The notes: generated by a model from the sequence alone, not told the origin. Shown: positions 36,127 through 45,750, counted from the stretch's first letter. The stretch is 64,000 nt of DNA from CAVTLG01 sp963735495 (GCA_963735495.1 CAVTLG010000014.1:744001-808000), one strand, 5' to 3'. Made by a program: numbers and translations.

Positions 36127-37128
36127 TCAGCCGCCGATGGTGGCGACCATGATCGCCTTGATTGTATGCAGCCGATTCTCAGCCTGGTCGAAGACAATCG
36201 AAGCTTTCGCTTCAAATACGTCATCAGTGGCCTCCAGACCATCCAGACCGTATTGCTCATAGAGTCGTTTGCCCAATGTCGTTTCTTTATTATGCAGGGC
36301 GGGCAAACAGTGCATGAATCTAGTATGGGGATTATGGGTCATGTTCATGAGCGTGCTATTCACCTGATAGGGGAGCATTTGTTTGATACGCTCACCCCAT
36401 AAGTCGGGGGAGTCACCCATCGAGACCCAGATGTCGGTATAGAGGACGTCACATCCTCTAACCGCTACGGCTACATCTTCCGTGAGCGTGATGCGAGCTT
36501 TGCTCTCTTGAGCGATGGCATGTAACTGGTCTACCCGTTCCTGTCTGGGCCAGCACGCAGCAGGACCCGCGAGACGTATATCCATGCCCATCTTGACTGC
36601 ACCGATCATCAAGGAATTGCCCATATTGTTGCCAATATCGCCGAGAAAGCAGAAGGAAATTGCATCGAGCGGTTTATGTACATGCTCCTGCATGGTGAGC
36701 AGATCGGCCAGGATCTGTGTTGGATGGGCCTCATTGGTGAGACCATTCCATACGGGGACACCAGCATAACGGGCCAGCTCTTCAGCATCGGCTTGTCGGA
36801 AGCCGCGAAACTCGATGCCATCATACATACGACCGAGCACACGAGCTGTATCTTTCATCGTCTCAGTAGAGCCGATATGTGAACCACTGGGTCCCATATA
36901 GGTGACATGTGCTCCCTGATCTGAGGCTGCGACCTCGAAGCCACTGCGTGTGCGTGTAGAGTCCTTCTCGAAAATAAGCGCAATCTGCTTGCCTTTGAGG
37001 CGCGGGACCTCAGTCCCGGCGTATTTGGCCGCCTTCAATTCGGCGGAGAGATGTAATAGGAAACCGATCTCTTCTGCTGTAAAGTCATCTAGTTTCAGAA
37101 ACGACCGGTTAGTCAGATTGAATGCCAT
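36127..37128 (-). CDS. argF: ornithine carbamoyltransferase
   Basis: 333 residues from ATG 37128, fixed by AAGGAGGAG nine bases upstream (the frame is open further but unsupported). Carbamoyl-phosphate site STRTRSGFE, HPTQILADLLT, the ornithine-loop region ITLTEDVAVAV, and the catalytic HCLP loop in FMHCLPALHN are all present. It converts ornithine and carbamoyl phosphate to citrulline in arginine synthesis. ArcB-type catabolic use cannot be excluded, but no arcA or arcC is near. Isolated gene, transcribed against the neighbours. Confidence 0.95.
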   Translation of the reverse strand: MAFNLTNRSFLKLDDFTAEEIGFLLHLSAELKAAKYAGTEVPRLKGKQIALIFEKDSTRTRSGFEVAASDQGAHVTYMGPSGSHIGSTETMKDTARVLGRMYDGIEFRGFRQADAEELARYAGVPVWNGLTNEAHPTQILADLLTMQEHVHKPLDAISFCFLGDIGNNMGNSLMIGAVKMGMDIRLAGPAACWPRQERVDQLHAIAQESKARITLTEDVAVAVRGCDVLYTDIWVSMGDSPDLWGERIKQMLPYQVNSTLMNMTHNPHTRFMHCLPALHNKETTLGKRLYEQYGLDGLEATDDVFEAKASIVFDQAENRLHTIKAIMVATIGG

Positions 37129-37660
37129 CTGCGTATGCTCCTCCTTGCTTTGTTTCTTTATCATGGCTCTATTAACTATATCATGATAGCAATAGTGAGC
37201 GCTGGGTTTTTCGATCTGTGCAGGCAATATCTAGAGAAAGCGAGCGAGCGGCTTTGCTCCATTTGACGTCTGCTATGAGACAGGGCCAGCAAGTAAGCAA
37301 TGTTCTTTGCCTGCTTGCTCTCTTCTGCTCAATCACGGTAACACGGTGCCACTGCAGGAAGGCGGATTACTGGTATAGATGTCTTGACAAATAGGCCACT
37401 GGTAACATATAGTATGTACAGGTGTTTCTCCCTAAAAGATCTCTTTCTCCCTGGAAAAAACATACACCGGAAAGGAGAAATGGCTGCGTGCCATGACCTG
37501 TTTGTCATCCATGTTATCCCCAGACCATCATCGTGCCTATTTCATGTCTCTGGGATGAAAACTGGATAACAGCGAGTGCGGAAACAGTATCGGCGAGTTT
37601 AGCATGTGAAGGAAAACGATTGACGAACATACTCCACTTAGTAGGAGAGGAGCCATTGCG
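37129..37660 (+). promoter_or_regulatory. promoter and long leader of the PTS genes
   Basis: TTGACA (37384-37389) and TATAGT (37408-37413) are 18 bp apart. The -10 overlaps an ACATA-TAG-TATGT dyad (37405-37417), a possible operator. About 245 nt of transcribed leader follow before the EIIBC start; I see no firm antiterminator or riboswitch, though a regulated leader would not be surprising for a PTS operon. The remaining bases up to 37383 show nothing recognisable. Confidence 0.55.
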
Positions 37661-39226
37661 ATGAGTTCTATTGATACATCGTCCCCTGCCTCAGTTACAA
37701 CGCCACGTAGCCCCAACGTTGGGGACCGAGTGCTCGGCGCTCTGCAAAGTATAGGACGCTCACTGATGCTTCCTATCGCCGTATTGCCCGCTGCGGCACT
37801 CCTCTTGAGGCTGGGTCAACCAGACCTGTTGAACATTACCTGGATGGCGAATGCCGGTAACGCAATTTTTTCTAACTTACCAATGATCTTTGCTATCGGC
37901 ATCGCGGTCGGTCTGTCGGGAGGAGAGGGGGCTGCTGCGCTGGCAGCCATCGTGGGTTTTCTCGTATTCACCGCAGTTTTCAATACATTTATTCCACAAC
38001 TGAATGGAGCCCCCGATACAGGGGACTACAATATGGGTGTGCTGTCGGGCATACTGGTAGGGTTGGTGTCAGCGGGACTGTACCGCCGTTTCTTTGATAT
38101 CCGGCTACCCGACTACCTGGCTTTTTTTGGCGGTAAGCGCTTTGTCCCCATCATAACAGCTTTAGTGGCGCTGATCCTGGGCGTAATATTTGGCCTCATC
38201 TGGATACCTATTCAAAGTGCGATCAATGCACTGGGAGTGGGTATTGTCTCACTTGGACCACTTGGTACGGGCATTTATGGCTTCTTGAATCGACTGCTGA
38301 TTCCGGTTGGCCTGCATCACGTGCTCAATACCTATGTATGGTTCCAGCTTGGCTCTTATAAAGGACCGCATGGCATCGTGCATGGCGATCTGACGCGCTA
38401 TTTCGCTGGCGATCCTACTGCTGGAAACTTCATGGCGGGCTTTTTCCCGATCATGATGTTTGGCTTACCGGGTGCATGTCTGGCGATGATCCGTCACGCG
38501 CGTTTCCCCAAAGTCGCGGCTGGTATCTTGCTTTCAGCGGCTCTGGCCTCCTTCCTGACGGGCGTCACCGAGCCAGTCGAGTTTGCCTTTCTCTTCGTGG
38601 CACCTGGACTCTTTCTCGTGCATGCCCTATTGACAGGTTCAGCTCTGGCAGTCTGTACGCTGCTCAATATCAAGATAGGCTTTAGTTTCTCAGCCGGTCT
38701 TTTCGACTACATCCTCAACTTCAAGAGTGCGACCAATCCGTTGTTACTGCTGGTCGTCGGTGTGGTATATGGTGTTCTGTACTACTTTATCTTCAGCTTC
38801 TGCATCGTACGTTTCGATCTGGCAACGCCTGGTCGTGGGGAAGCCTCAACCGGTCTGAGCGCGGACTGGATTTTGCCTGAGAGCCAGCGCGGACCGAAGA
38901 AGGTCAAGACCTCAACAGCAGAGGGCACAAATGCGGCGGAAGATACTGTGACACAGGACCGTGACGACGTATTGGCCGAGCAAGTGCTAGAGGCGCTGGG
39001 AGGGAAGGCAAACGTGCAGAGCGTAGAAGGTTGTATCACGCGGCTACGCCTCTTTATCAACGATCCAGAGCAGATCGACGAGCCCCGTCTCAAAGGACTG
39101 GGAGCCGCAGGCGTCATCAAAAGAGGAAAAATCGTTCAGGTCGTGCTGGGTACGCAATCTGACCGTATTGCGACACGCATGCAGCGCAGCCTGAAGCGTC
39201 CCGAGACGACCGCTGTGGACGAATAA
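37661..39226 (+). CDS. nagE: PTS EIIBC component, N-acetylglucosamine/glucose type
   Basis: 521 residues. EIIC spans about residues 25-390 with ten or so helices (SLMLPIAVLPAAALLLRLGQ, MIFAIGIAVGLSGGEGAAAL). The substrate loop GDPTAGNFMAGFFPIMMFGL is closer to NagE than to PtsG, and FLTGVTEPVEFAFLF is the conserved TEPxEF motif. The C-terminal EIIB domain (about 435-515) has the phospho-cysteine in VEGCITRLRLFI. EIIA is a separate gene 24 bp downstream. It phosphorylates and imports an amino sugar or glucose. Start ATG 37661 after GTAGGAGAGG. Confidence 0.9.
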   Translation: MSSIDTSSPASVTTPRSPNVGDRVLGALQSIGRSLMLPIAVLPAAALLLRLGQPDLLNITWMANAGNAIFSNLPMIFAIGIAVGLSGGEGAAALAAIVGFLVFTAVFNTFIPQLNGAPDTGDYNMGVLSGILVGLVSAGLYRRFFDIRLPDYLAFFGGKRFVPIITALVALILGVIFGLIWIPIQSAINALGVGIVSLGPLGTGIYGFLNRLLIPVGLHHVLNTYVWFQLGSYKGPHGIVHGDLTRYFAGDPTAGNFMAGFFPIMMFGLPGACLAMIRHARFPKVAAGILLSAALASFLTGVTEPVEFAFLFVAPGLFLVHALLTGSALAVCTLLNIKIGFSFSAGLFDYILNFKSATNPLLLLVVGVVYGVLYYFIFSFCIVRFDLATPGRGEASTGLSADWILPESQRGPKKVKTSTAEGTNAAEDTVTQDRDDVLAEQVLEALGGKANVQSVEGCITRLRLFINDPEQIDEPRLKGLGAAGVIKRGKIVQVVLGTQSDRIATRMQRSLKRPETTAVDE

Positions 39227-39250
39227 GATCGGTGAAAAGGTAAACGAATA

Positions 39251-39703
39251 ATGGCAGAGATACACGTTCTAGCGCCGCTCGATGGTACCGTGGTCGAGCT
39301 GGAAAAGGTTCCCGATGAGGTGTTTGCGCAGAAAATGGTGGGTGATGGTGTAGCGATTGATCCCACTGGTCAGCTTGCTGTAGCACCTGTGGCTGGCGAT
39401 CTGGCAAAACTGTTTCCTGGTGGTCATGCGTTTGGTATCACAACGCCTGAGGGCGTCGAGTTGATCGTACACATCGGGCTTGATACAGTCGAACTCAACG
39501 GCGAAGGCTTCGAGAACATCGCCACTGAGGGCCAACAGGTTCAGGTGGCCACGCCGATTGTACGCTTTGACCGGGCGACCATCGAACGCGCGGGCAAGGT
39601 AATACTGAGTCCGGTTGTTTCCTCGGGGAGCGGGACAATCATACATCGGGCCAGTGGGACGGTACGCGCTGGACGTGATATCCTCTTTGTTCTGAAAGTG
39701 TAA
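39251..39703 (+). CDS. crr: PTS EIIA component, glucose type (Crr-like)
   Basis: 150 residues. The glucose-type EIIA fold is shown by VLAPLDGTVVELEKVPDEVF, MVGDGVAIDP, AFGITTPEGVELIVHIGLDT; the histidine in VHIGLDTVEL is the phosphorylation site and the histidine in PGGHAFGI its partner. It relays phosphate from HPr to the EIIB domain of the upstream protein. Ribosome binding site GAAAAGGTAAACGA. The HPr gene follows after an inserted MITE. Confidence 0.92.
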   Translation: MAEIHVLAPLDGTVVELEKVPDEVFAQKMVGDGVAIDPTGQLAVAPVAGDLAKLFPGGHAFGITTPEGVELIVHIGLDTVELNGEGFENIATEGQQVQVATPIVRFDRATIERAGKVILSPVVSSGSGTIIHRASGTVRAGRDILFVLKV

Positions 39704-39705
39704 TA

Positions 39706-39980
39706 GTAACGACTCAGGTGAGGCAACCTTTCAGGAAGCGTTGGATCTCGCGTAGGGGCCGAGCGAAGACCTTTTTTGTGGTGGATCTGCTGGCGCGTGG
39801 AACCAGGCAAAAAAGGTCTTTGCGTCCCTGCTGATCCGATTGGCTGACTGCGTAGCAGTAGAGGCGTTAGCATCGTTGCCCATCGGAACAAGAACGCGGC
39901 GGCCCGTGCCGTCTTGAACCCAAGCAGGACAACCGCAAGGGATGGTCCCTACGCGATCCCTTGCCAACCTGAAGAGTTAC
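39706..39980. mobile_element. MITE-like palindromic element, copy 1
   Basis: Terminal inverted repeats GTAACGACTCAGGTGAGGCA (39706 on) and the complement ending TTGCCAACCTGAAGAGTTAC (39961-39980). Inside are GCGTAGGGGCCGAG, GAAGACCTTTTTTG pairing with AAAAAAGGTCTTTG, and a right half with GGACAACCGCAAGG near GGTCCCTACGCG. The second copy at 61289-61454 shares these blocks. No coding capacity. It lies between the EIIA and HPr genes, so it either separates them transcriptionally or is read through. Confidence 0.75.
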
Positions 39981-40022
39981 CGTATTTTTTCAAGAGAACG
40001 CATATTTAAGGAGCACAAACTG

Positions 40023-40292
40023 ATGCCATCAGTACAGGAACGCACCGTCTCACTCGGCAGTAAGTCAGGATTGCACGCGCGACCGGCGGCGATTTTTGTC
40101 CAGCAGGCGAAGGCATTTCAGAGCCAGATTACGCTGGCGAAAAACGATAAGACGGTCAATGGGAAGTCCATCATCTCTATCCTGACGCTGGGAGCGCGGC
40201 AAGGTGATCAGGTTGTGCTCAAGGTTAGCGGCGATGATGCGCCTGAGGCGCTCAGCAAGCTGGCGGAATTGCTTGAGAAAGACTTGGGCTAA
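40023..40292 (+). CDS. ptsH: PTS phosphocarrier protein HPr
   Basis: 89 residues from ATG 40023, fixed by AAGGAG ten bases upstream (a longer frame starting inside the MITE is not real). The phospho-histidine is in SGLHARPAA (His15 equivalent) and the regulatory serine in NGKSIISI (Ser46 equivalent), so HPr-kinase control is possible. EI (ptsI) is not in this window. Completes the EIIBC-EIIA-HPr set. Confidence 0.95.
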   Translation: MPSVQERTVSLGSKSGLHARPAAIFVQQAKAFQSQITLAKNDKTVNGKSIISILTLGARQGDQVVLKVSGDDAPEALSKLAELLEKDLG

Positions 40293-40308
40293 GCATAGAC
40301 CATGCAGT

Positions 40309-42066
40309 TTATAAGGCACATTGCCAGACGCGCCCGGCAGTAAGTAGGATCGAGAGCGTTGTGTCAGTGGTGGCAATATCCATAATCTGTTCTACAGGAA
40401 GACCCTCATCGTCGTGTTGCCAGGTTGCTCCCTCGTCCTCTGAGCGCTGAATGCCGGTTGTTGTGAGTGCGAGCAGCACCGTTTTACCATGTTGTTGCGC
40501 GCTAATAATACGGCGTACCGCGCCTGCCTCGCTGCCAACATTGCTCCTACTCCATTGACCTCCTATGCGCTGTAAGAACAGCATATCGCCTATGGCAAAA
40601 CCACCTGACATGGAATGCTGGTACGTGGCGACGATGGGCCATTTTGTTTCGGCTTCCATAGCGCGCTCCCACGTCTCACCATTATCGGTCGAACTCCAGA
40701 TGCAGACACGGTACTGTCTGGGATCATAGGTGGCTGCGATAAGCCGTTCTGCTGTTGCATGGAGGGCCGCCAGTGGTAAAACTCCGAATGGTGCAGGCAA
40801 TGCTTGCCAGGTAGTACCGTTGTCGTCGCTGCGTAGCAGGCGCGTTCCATCGGCGCTGCCAGCCCAGATGCGCCACGTAGCACCATCCTGGCGTACAGTG
40901 ATGCGCGCAACCTGTCCCGTCTGTCCTTGCATGACCGTCTGTTGCGTTTTTCCATCATCTGCTACATGCAGCAGGCCCGTGGGACTGGATAGGAGGAGCG
41001 TGTCATCAGGCAAAATAGCCACGGCTGTCAATGGCTGTGGCAGATCCGCTATGCTACTCCAGGTCTGCTCGGACGTGTAGCACATGATGCCCGCGTATGC
41101 GCCTGTTACGAGTGGCTGTTGCTTATAAAGGAAGAGTTGACGCAGATCATGGATGGGTGGGCAGCCAAGCTCACGCCAGGTAAGACCATCGTCGTCGCTG
41201 ACGCTTACACCATTGTCGGAGCCTGCATAGAGTGTGTTCTGCTCTGCGGCAAGAGAGAGTACAATGTGAGCATAAGTTGGATGCCAGCTAGCACCGCCAT
41301 CGGTTGAACGCAAGAGTCCCTGCTCAATCGTGCTCATGAGCAGCGTTTGTTGTGCCGTGACAAGCAATGAGATGGCGTGGATATCCTGTCCGACGCTATT
41401 GTCAACGTACCAATGTACTCCTCCAGCGTCGGAACGCAGTAGACCGCCAGCCTCTAACGTAGCCAGGAACGCACCATCGGGCAGAAATGCGATTGCTTCT
41501 ACGCTAGCCTCCTCATCTATAGAGAGACGACGCCATGCCCGTCCCGCGTTGGGCGAACGATAGAGTCCATCAATGGTGCCAGCCAGCAACGTTGATCCAG
41601 GACCCCATGCCAGCGTGTTCACCTCAAAGCTCTCCAGGCCAAAGGTCGCATTTGACCAGGTACGCCCACCATCAGCGGAACGCAGAATGCCATTAGCTAA
41701 CGTTGCTGCTACGACAGTCTGATCCGTGTTAAATTGTGGCGAGGCGGCAAAGGCCGTGATCGAGGCCATCCCCTCCTCCAGTTGCGCGCTCTGCCAGTTT
41801 ATGCCACCGTCCCAGGAGCAAGCGATCCCTTCGATGCCACCGGCCAGCAGCAGGCCATCTTGATAGAGTAATGCCGTAACCGATGAAAGCGGTAGCCGCG
41901 CAATTCTGGATTGCCATACGGCTGACGTGTCCGTAGCAGGATAGCTGGCGATTCCTCCTACGCCACCTGTCCATATCTCGCCCTGTCCGGCTGCTAAAGC
42001 AAATACTGGTGACGGAGAAACTATGGGTGGAAGCTGCTGCCATGCATGTTTTGTGGTCGTCTCCAA
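40309..42066 (-). CDS. BNR/Ycf48-like beta-propeller protein
   Basis: 585 residues made of about ten repeats of the type LLRSTDGGASWHPTYA, GILRSADGGRTWSNAT, GLYRSPNAGRAWRRLS, GIQRSEDEGATWQHDD. The S-x-D-x-G-x-T-W Asp-box is typical of sialidase-like and Ycf48/Vps10-like propellers. No signal peptide or membrane helix, so probably intracellular, and no sialidase catalytic arginines can be assigned. It is the last gene of a minus-strand group, 22 bp after the GroEL-like gene, so it may be a scaffold working with it. Confidence 0.8.
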   Translation of the reverse strand: METTTKHAWQQLPPIVSPSPVFALAAGQGEIWTGGVGGIASYPATDTSAVWQSRIARLPLSSVTALLYQDGLLLAGGIEGIACSWDGGINWQSAQLEEGMASITAFAASPQFNTDQTVVAATLANGILRSADGGRTWSNATFGLESFEVNTLAWGPGSTLLAGTIDGLYRSPNAGRAWRRLSIDEEASVEAIAFLPDGAFLATLEAGGLLRSDAGGVHWYVDNSVGQDIHAISLLVTAQQTLLMSTIEQGLLRSTDGGASWHPTYAHIVLSLAAEQNTLYAGSDNGVSVSDDDGLTWRELGCPPIHDLRQLFLYKQQPLVTGAYAGIMCYTSEQTWSSIADLPQPLTAVAILPDDTLLLSSPTGLLHVADDGKTQQTVMQGQTGQVARITVRQDGATWRIWAGSADGTRLLRSDDNGTTWQALPAPFGVLPLAALHATAERLIAATYDPRQYRVCIWSSTDNGETWERAMEAETKWPIVATYQHSMSGGFAIGDMLFLQRIGGQWSRSNVGSEAGAVRRIISAQQHGKTVLLALTTTGIQRSEDEGATWQHDDEGLPVEQIMDIATTDTTLSILLTAGRVWQCAL

Positions 42067-42088
42067 AAAAACCTCCCAGGATATTCCA

Positions 42089-43687
42089 TTACGAGGTAAA
42101 TACGATGGTATCAGTTGTCATGATCATTGCCGCCAGGCTGGTGGCTGCATTGAGTACTCCGCACGTCACGCTCAGGCTATCGAGAATGTTGCGTTCTGCC
42201 ATACAGACGTAATCGCCTTGCCGTACGTCAAAACCATAGCCGGGGCCGAGACGCTGTACCTCCGCCAGCGCTAGAGGCGGATGGATCTTGCCAGAATTAC
42301 GTACCAGTTGCAGAAATGGAGCCTTGAGTGCAGCTTCTACCACTGCGACGCCATAGGTTTCATTTTCATGCTGGCATCCCTCGCGTGCCTCGCGGAGCGC
42401 GGGAATGCAGGCCAGCAACGCTGTCCCGCCACCGGGAAGAACGCCTCTTGCATAGGCTGCCTCCAGTGCGCGTAGTGCTTTTTGCACCTGCTCTTTTTTT
42501 AGTGCCAGCTCTCGTTCCGTATACGCTCCCAGTTTGAGCACGCCGATGCCCCCCGCCAGCCTGGCGAGACGGACGCGTAAGCGATCCCACTCACTATCAT
42601 GCGCATGCGAGACATGCTTCAGTTCAGCACGCACCTCGGCAATACGTTGTTTGATGGTCTGCTTATCACCAGCACCGTCAGCAATGACCACGCTGGCGCG
42701 CGTCAGCACAACGTGTTTTGCCCGACCTAAAGCCTCGGGCTGTAGCTGCTGCGGGAGCTTCCCGGTGATTTCAGAGAGCACCTGTCCGCCAGTCAGTACC
42801 GCGATGTCGCTCAGATCTTCGTGGATATGGGTGCGTCCGCTGGAAAGCACCAGCATGCCAACCGTCAACACGCCGCGCATGTGATTGGTAATCAACGTCG
42901 CCAGGGCCGCATCGGCAATATCGCGTGCCAGCAGCAGCAACGGAGGTTTTCCGGGCGTAGACATAGCCTGTTCAAGTGCCGGTTGTACCTGCTCTAATGT
43001 CTTGAGGTCGTCATCGAAGAGGAAGATCAGCGGATTGTGTAGTACCAATCCTGCGTCACCTTCAGGGACCAGCAGGGGCGAGGGGATATAGCCATCCCAC
43101 TTGCCGCCCTTGATATACTCATGGTCGAGTTGAGGCGTCGCCATATCTTGCGTAATTACGGTTGCCTGCTCGCCCATGACATCGAACATCTGGCCTAGAA
43201 TCTCGCCAAGCGCCTGGTCGCCTGTGACGCTGCTGGCTAGCGCGATCAATTTGTCCTGACCCGCAATAGGGTGCGCCTGCTTCGCCAGCGCGCGCTCGAC
43301 AACCTGGACCGCACGGCTGACTCCGCGCAGCATCGGCACTGGATTTGCCCCCGCCGTGATCATCTTGTGGCCTTCATGCAACATCGCTCTTGTCATAACA
43401 GCGGCGGTTGCTGCGCCATCGCCAAAGTGATCATGTAATTCTATCGCCATCTTGCGCAACATCATCGCGCCCAGATTGTCGCTGCGTGCAGGTAAACCTA
43501 TCACACGGCGCGCAATCGTGTATGCATCGGTGAGAATCTCGACCTCATGCCTGTTACGCTCGTTCACTACAATGCCTTGCGTCGGACCAAGCGTGAGCGC
43601 CAACGGCGCAGCCAATGTGTCAAATCCTCGGTAGAGCAGGGCGAGCGAGCGCGGCGCATCTACTACTGCATGCTGTGTCGTCTTCAT
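42089..43687 (-). CDS. divergent GroEL/Hsp60 paralogue
   Basis: 532 residues, alignable along most of GroEL: LALTLGPTQGIVVNE (GPKGRNV site), ILTDAYTIA (Asp52 position kept), HFGDGAATAAVMTRAM (GDGTTTATVLA site with TTT changed to AAT), TGGQVLSEITG and RGVLPGGGTALL. In the stretch ELALKKEQVQKALRALEAAY the position of Asp398, essential for ATP hydrolysis, is lysine. GroES is not nearby. It is therefore likely a chaperonin-fold protein with weak or no ATPase cycle. Its ATG overlaps the end of the YesL-like gene by 4 bp, so the two are coupled. Confidence 0.85.
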   Translation of the reverse strand: MKTTQHAVVDAPRSLALLYRGFDTLAAPLALTLGPTQGIVVNERNRHEVEILTDAYTIARRVIGLPARSDNLGAMMLRKMAIELHDHFGDGAATAAVMTRAMLHEGHKMITAGANPVPMLRGVSRAVQVVERALAKQAHPIAGQDKLIALASSVTGDQALGEILGQMFDVMGEQATVITQDMATPQLDHEYIKGGKWDGYIPSPLLVPEGDAGLVLHNPLIFLFDDDLKTLEQVQPALEQAMSTPGKPPLLLLARDIADAALATLITNHMRGVLTVGMLVLSSGRTHIHEDLSDIAVLTGGQVLSEITGKLPQQLQPEALGRAKHVVLTRASVVIADGAGDKQTIKQRIAEVRAELKHVSHAHDSEWDRLRVRLARLAGGIGVLKLGAYTERELALKKEQVQKALRALEAAYARGVLPGGGTALLACIPALREAREGCQHENETYGVAVVEAALKAPFLQLVRNSGKIHPPLALAEVQRLGPGYGFDVRQGDYVCMAERNILDSLSVTCGVLNAATSLAAMIMTTDTIVFTS

Positions 43688-44448
43688 ATACCCACCTCTG
43701 TCATATCTTTCCGCGCAGACGACGACGTGCCGTGCCGGACTGCATGCCTGTGCTGTCTGCGCTGTTCTCGTTGCTGCAACTCATAGTAACGGCGCGTCTG
43801 TAATAATGCCACCACCACAGGCACAATCAGGAAGAGGCCGCCAACCGAGATCACACCAAGCAGCATGGCGAGCAACGCAACACTGCCTGTCAACGCACTC
43901 GGGCCGGGATAGCGCCAGACCAGGCGTGCAGAACGCCGTAAGAGAAACAGTGCTGAGCGTCCCGGATACTCTGCGAACAAAGCTCCACAGTATAGGGAGC
44001 AGACCAGCAAGAGCAAAAAAACGAGGCGTATCAATGTATCGAGGAACAGGATATGCAGTGTGGCGACTAACAGCGTCGTCCAGAAAAGTACTCCCAACAG
44101 GCCGAAAAGCGGCGCGAGGCTGATAAAACCTGGCAATACGAGTTCATGGAAATCCTCTTTGACTATGTCAAGCGTGAGTGGCTCATATTGACAGACATGC
44201 GCCATGAGCCTGAAGAGCATACCTGTTGCAGGGACCAGCGCGACAAAACTGTAGCTAATGAGTAGTAAGCGTATGGCCAGCGGTAGCGCAGGGAAGCCCA
44301 GCGCAACAATAGCCGGTAGCAAGTGGAGCGACCAACCGAGATTAGCCGCAATCAAGCGCTCCAGGTTATCTTTCAGCAGGGCAAAAACTCCCCAGATGGG
44401 GCGGTCTAAGACTTCATCGTCGGCCCCGATATCTTCAAAAAAAGGCAT
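43684..44448 (-). CDS. YesL-like (DUF624) membrane protein
   Basis: 254 residues, five to six hydrophobic helices (LAIRLLLISYSFVALVPATG, FISLAPLFGLLGVLFWTTLL, LIRLVFLLLLVCSLYCGAL, GSVALLAMLLGVISVGGLFL) and a basic C-terminal tail. The WGVFALLKDNLERLIAANLG start and helix pattern resemble DUF624/YesL proteins, often encoded next to sugar ABC permeases as here (95 bp after the permease). Function unknown. Overlaps the GroEL-like start (ATGA). Confidence 0.65.
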   Translation of the reverse strand: MPFFEDIGADDEVLDRPIWGVFALLKDNLERLIAANLGWSLHLLPAIVALGFPALPLAIRLLLISYSFVALVPATGMLFRLMAHVCQYEPLTLDIVKEDFHELVLPGFISLAPLFGLLGVLFWTTLLVATLHILFLDTLIRLVFLLLLVCSLYCGALFAEYPGRSALFLLRRSARLVWRYPGPSALTGSVALLAMLLGVISVGGLFLIVPVVVALLQTRRYYELQQREQRRQHRHAVRHGTSSSARKDMTEVGI

Positions 44449-44543
44449 AATGCTTCTTGCTCCTCAGTTACTAGCAACGCATAACGACACATTTTAGCAT
44501 ATTCACTCCTGATGCTCTCTGCGAACCTGTGGTATGTCAGGAC

Positions 44544-45581
44544 CTACTTCAAGCCGCGCAGACGAATACCGCGCAAGAGATACTCGCGACAAACAAGAAA
44601 CATAATGAAGATGGGTAATTCCTGTAAGAGGCCAAGTACCATCAAGCCGTTCCAGGAAAGTCCAGACGCCAGGACCTGTTTCATCGCCTCTGACTGCCCA
44701 AATGCCTGGCTGGCGTCGGTGGTGCCTAACGCGCTAAAGCGGTACATCAGATTATAAATTGCCACCGCTGTCGGCAGTTTATCCGAGCTTTGGAAGGCCA
44801 GCGAGGGCCACAAATAGTTATCCCAGACGGCGCTAAACTGCGTCCACGCGGCCACCGCAAAGACCGGAATGCTCATCGGAAAAACGATGCGGCGGAAGAT
44901 ATTGAACTCCGAGCCGCCATCCACGCGTGCGGCCTGAATGATCGAGTTCGGGATGGTATCAAAAAAGCCTTTGAAGAGCAGAAAATTGAAGGCATTGAAG
45001 ACGGCAGGGACGATGACGGCCCAGGGCGTATCCCAGATACGGATGGTGGGGATGGGTTGGAATGTGCCGGGAAGATTAGGGATCGACCCACTGGGCAGAG
45101 CAAAAGGGAAATTGAGCGTTAAGAACAGCGTCGGCAGCAGCGTGATCGCCGTAGGGACCATCAGGGTACCGATGAAAAACAGAAAGGACCAGCGCGCAAC
45201 TGGACCACGTTGCAATTTGCTGTTTGAATAGGCTGCCAGCGCTGTGATGGGCAGTGAGAGCAGCAAAATCAGAAACACCTGGAGCAGCGAATTGAGCATA
45301 TAGACGTAAAAAGGTTCATCCATTAACTCAGTAGTGGAGGTATTACCCAGCGGATCAGCCACTATTTGTAAGATCAGTTTCCAGGCCGCGAGGGTAAAAC
45401 TCTGTGGCCAGAGCGTGGGAGGATCGGCCATCGTCTCGATGCCAGCCTTAAACGAGGTTGAAATCATCAGATAGAACGGCAGCAGATGCAAGAAAATGCC
45501 CAGGCACAGTAATGCGACGAGCAACCACCAGGAGATCCGTACGCTTGCTTGCTTACGCCCTACGCTTGGAAATAATGCCAT
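44544..45581 (-). CDS. sugar ABC transporter permease (MalG/CUT1 type)
   Basis: 345 residues with six helices and the EAA loop SIIQAARVDGGSEFNIFRRIVFPM, the ATPase contact motif of CUT1 permeases. A large periplasmic loop of about 70 residues lies between helices 1 and 2 (VADPLGNTSTTELMDEPFYV). Ends with ...LLRGIRLRGLK, the usual MalG tail. Start ATG 45581 after GGAAGGAGTTTATATC. Works with the upstream MalF-like permease and the binding protein at 49039. Confidence 0.92.
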   Translation of the reverse strand: MALFPSVGRKQASVRISWWLLVALLCLGIFLHLLPFYLMISTSFKAGIETMADPPTLWPQSFTLAAWKLILQIVADPLGNTSTTELMDEPFYVYMLNSLLQVFLILLLSLPITALAAYSNSKLQRGPVARWSFLFFIGTLMVPTAITLLPTLFLTLNFPFALPSGSIPNLPGTFQPIPTIRIWDTPWAVIVPAVFNAFNFLLFKGFFDTIPNSIIQAARVDGGSEFNIFRRIVFPMSIPVFAVAAWTQFSAVWDNYLWPSLAFQSSDKLPTAVAIYNLMYRFSALGTTDASQAFGQSEAMKQVLASGLSWNGLMVLGLLQELPIFIMFLVCREYLLRGIRLRGLK

Positions 45582-45750
45582 GATATAAACTCCTTCCAGA
45601 TATCTATTAGCTAAGGCTGATACCCATATGCATTCAGAAACGCAACGCTCGTTTCTCTGAGACCGCCAGAAACGCGGCTACCGCCGCTAGCCTTCGGCTC
45701 ATGTGGCGGAGAGGAGGTAGCTTCGCTCATCTGAATGTAAGGCAATATGA

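Noticed and set aside
37384..37569. Leader peptide gene upstream of the PTS operon
   Set aside because: The frame begins at the promoter itself and lacks a ribosome binding site.
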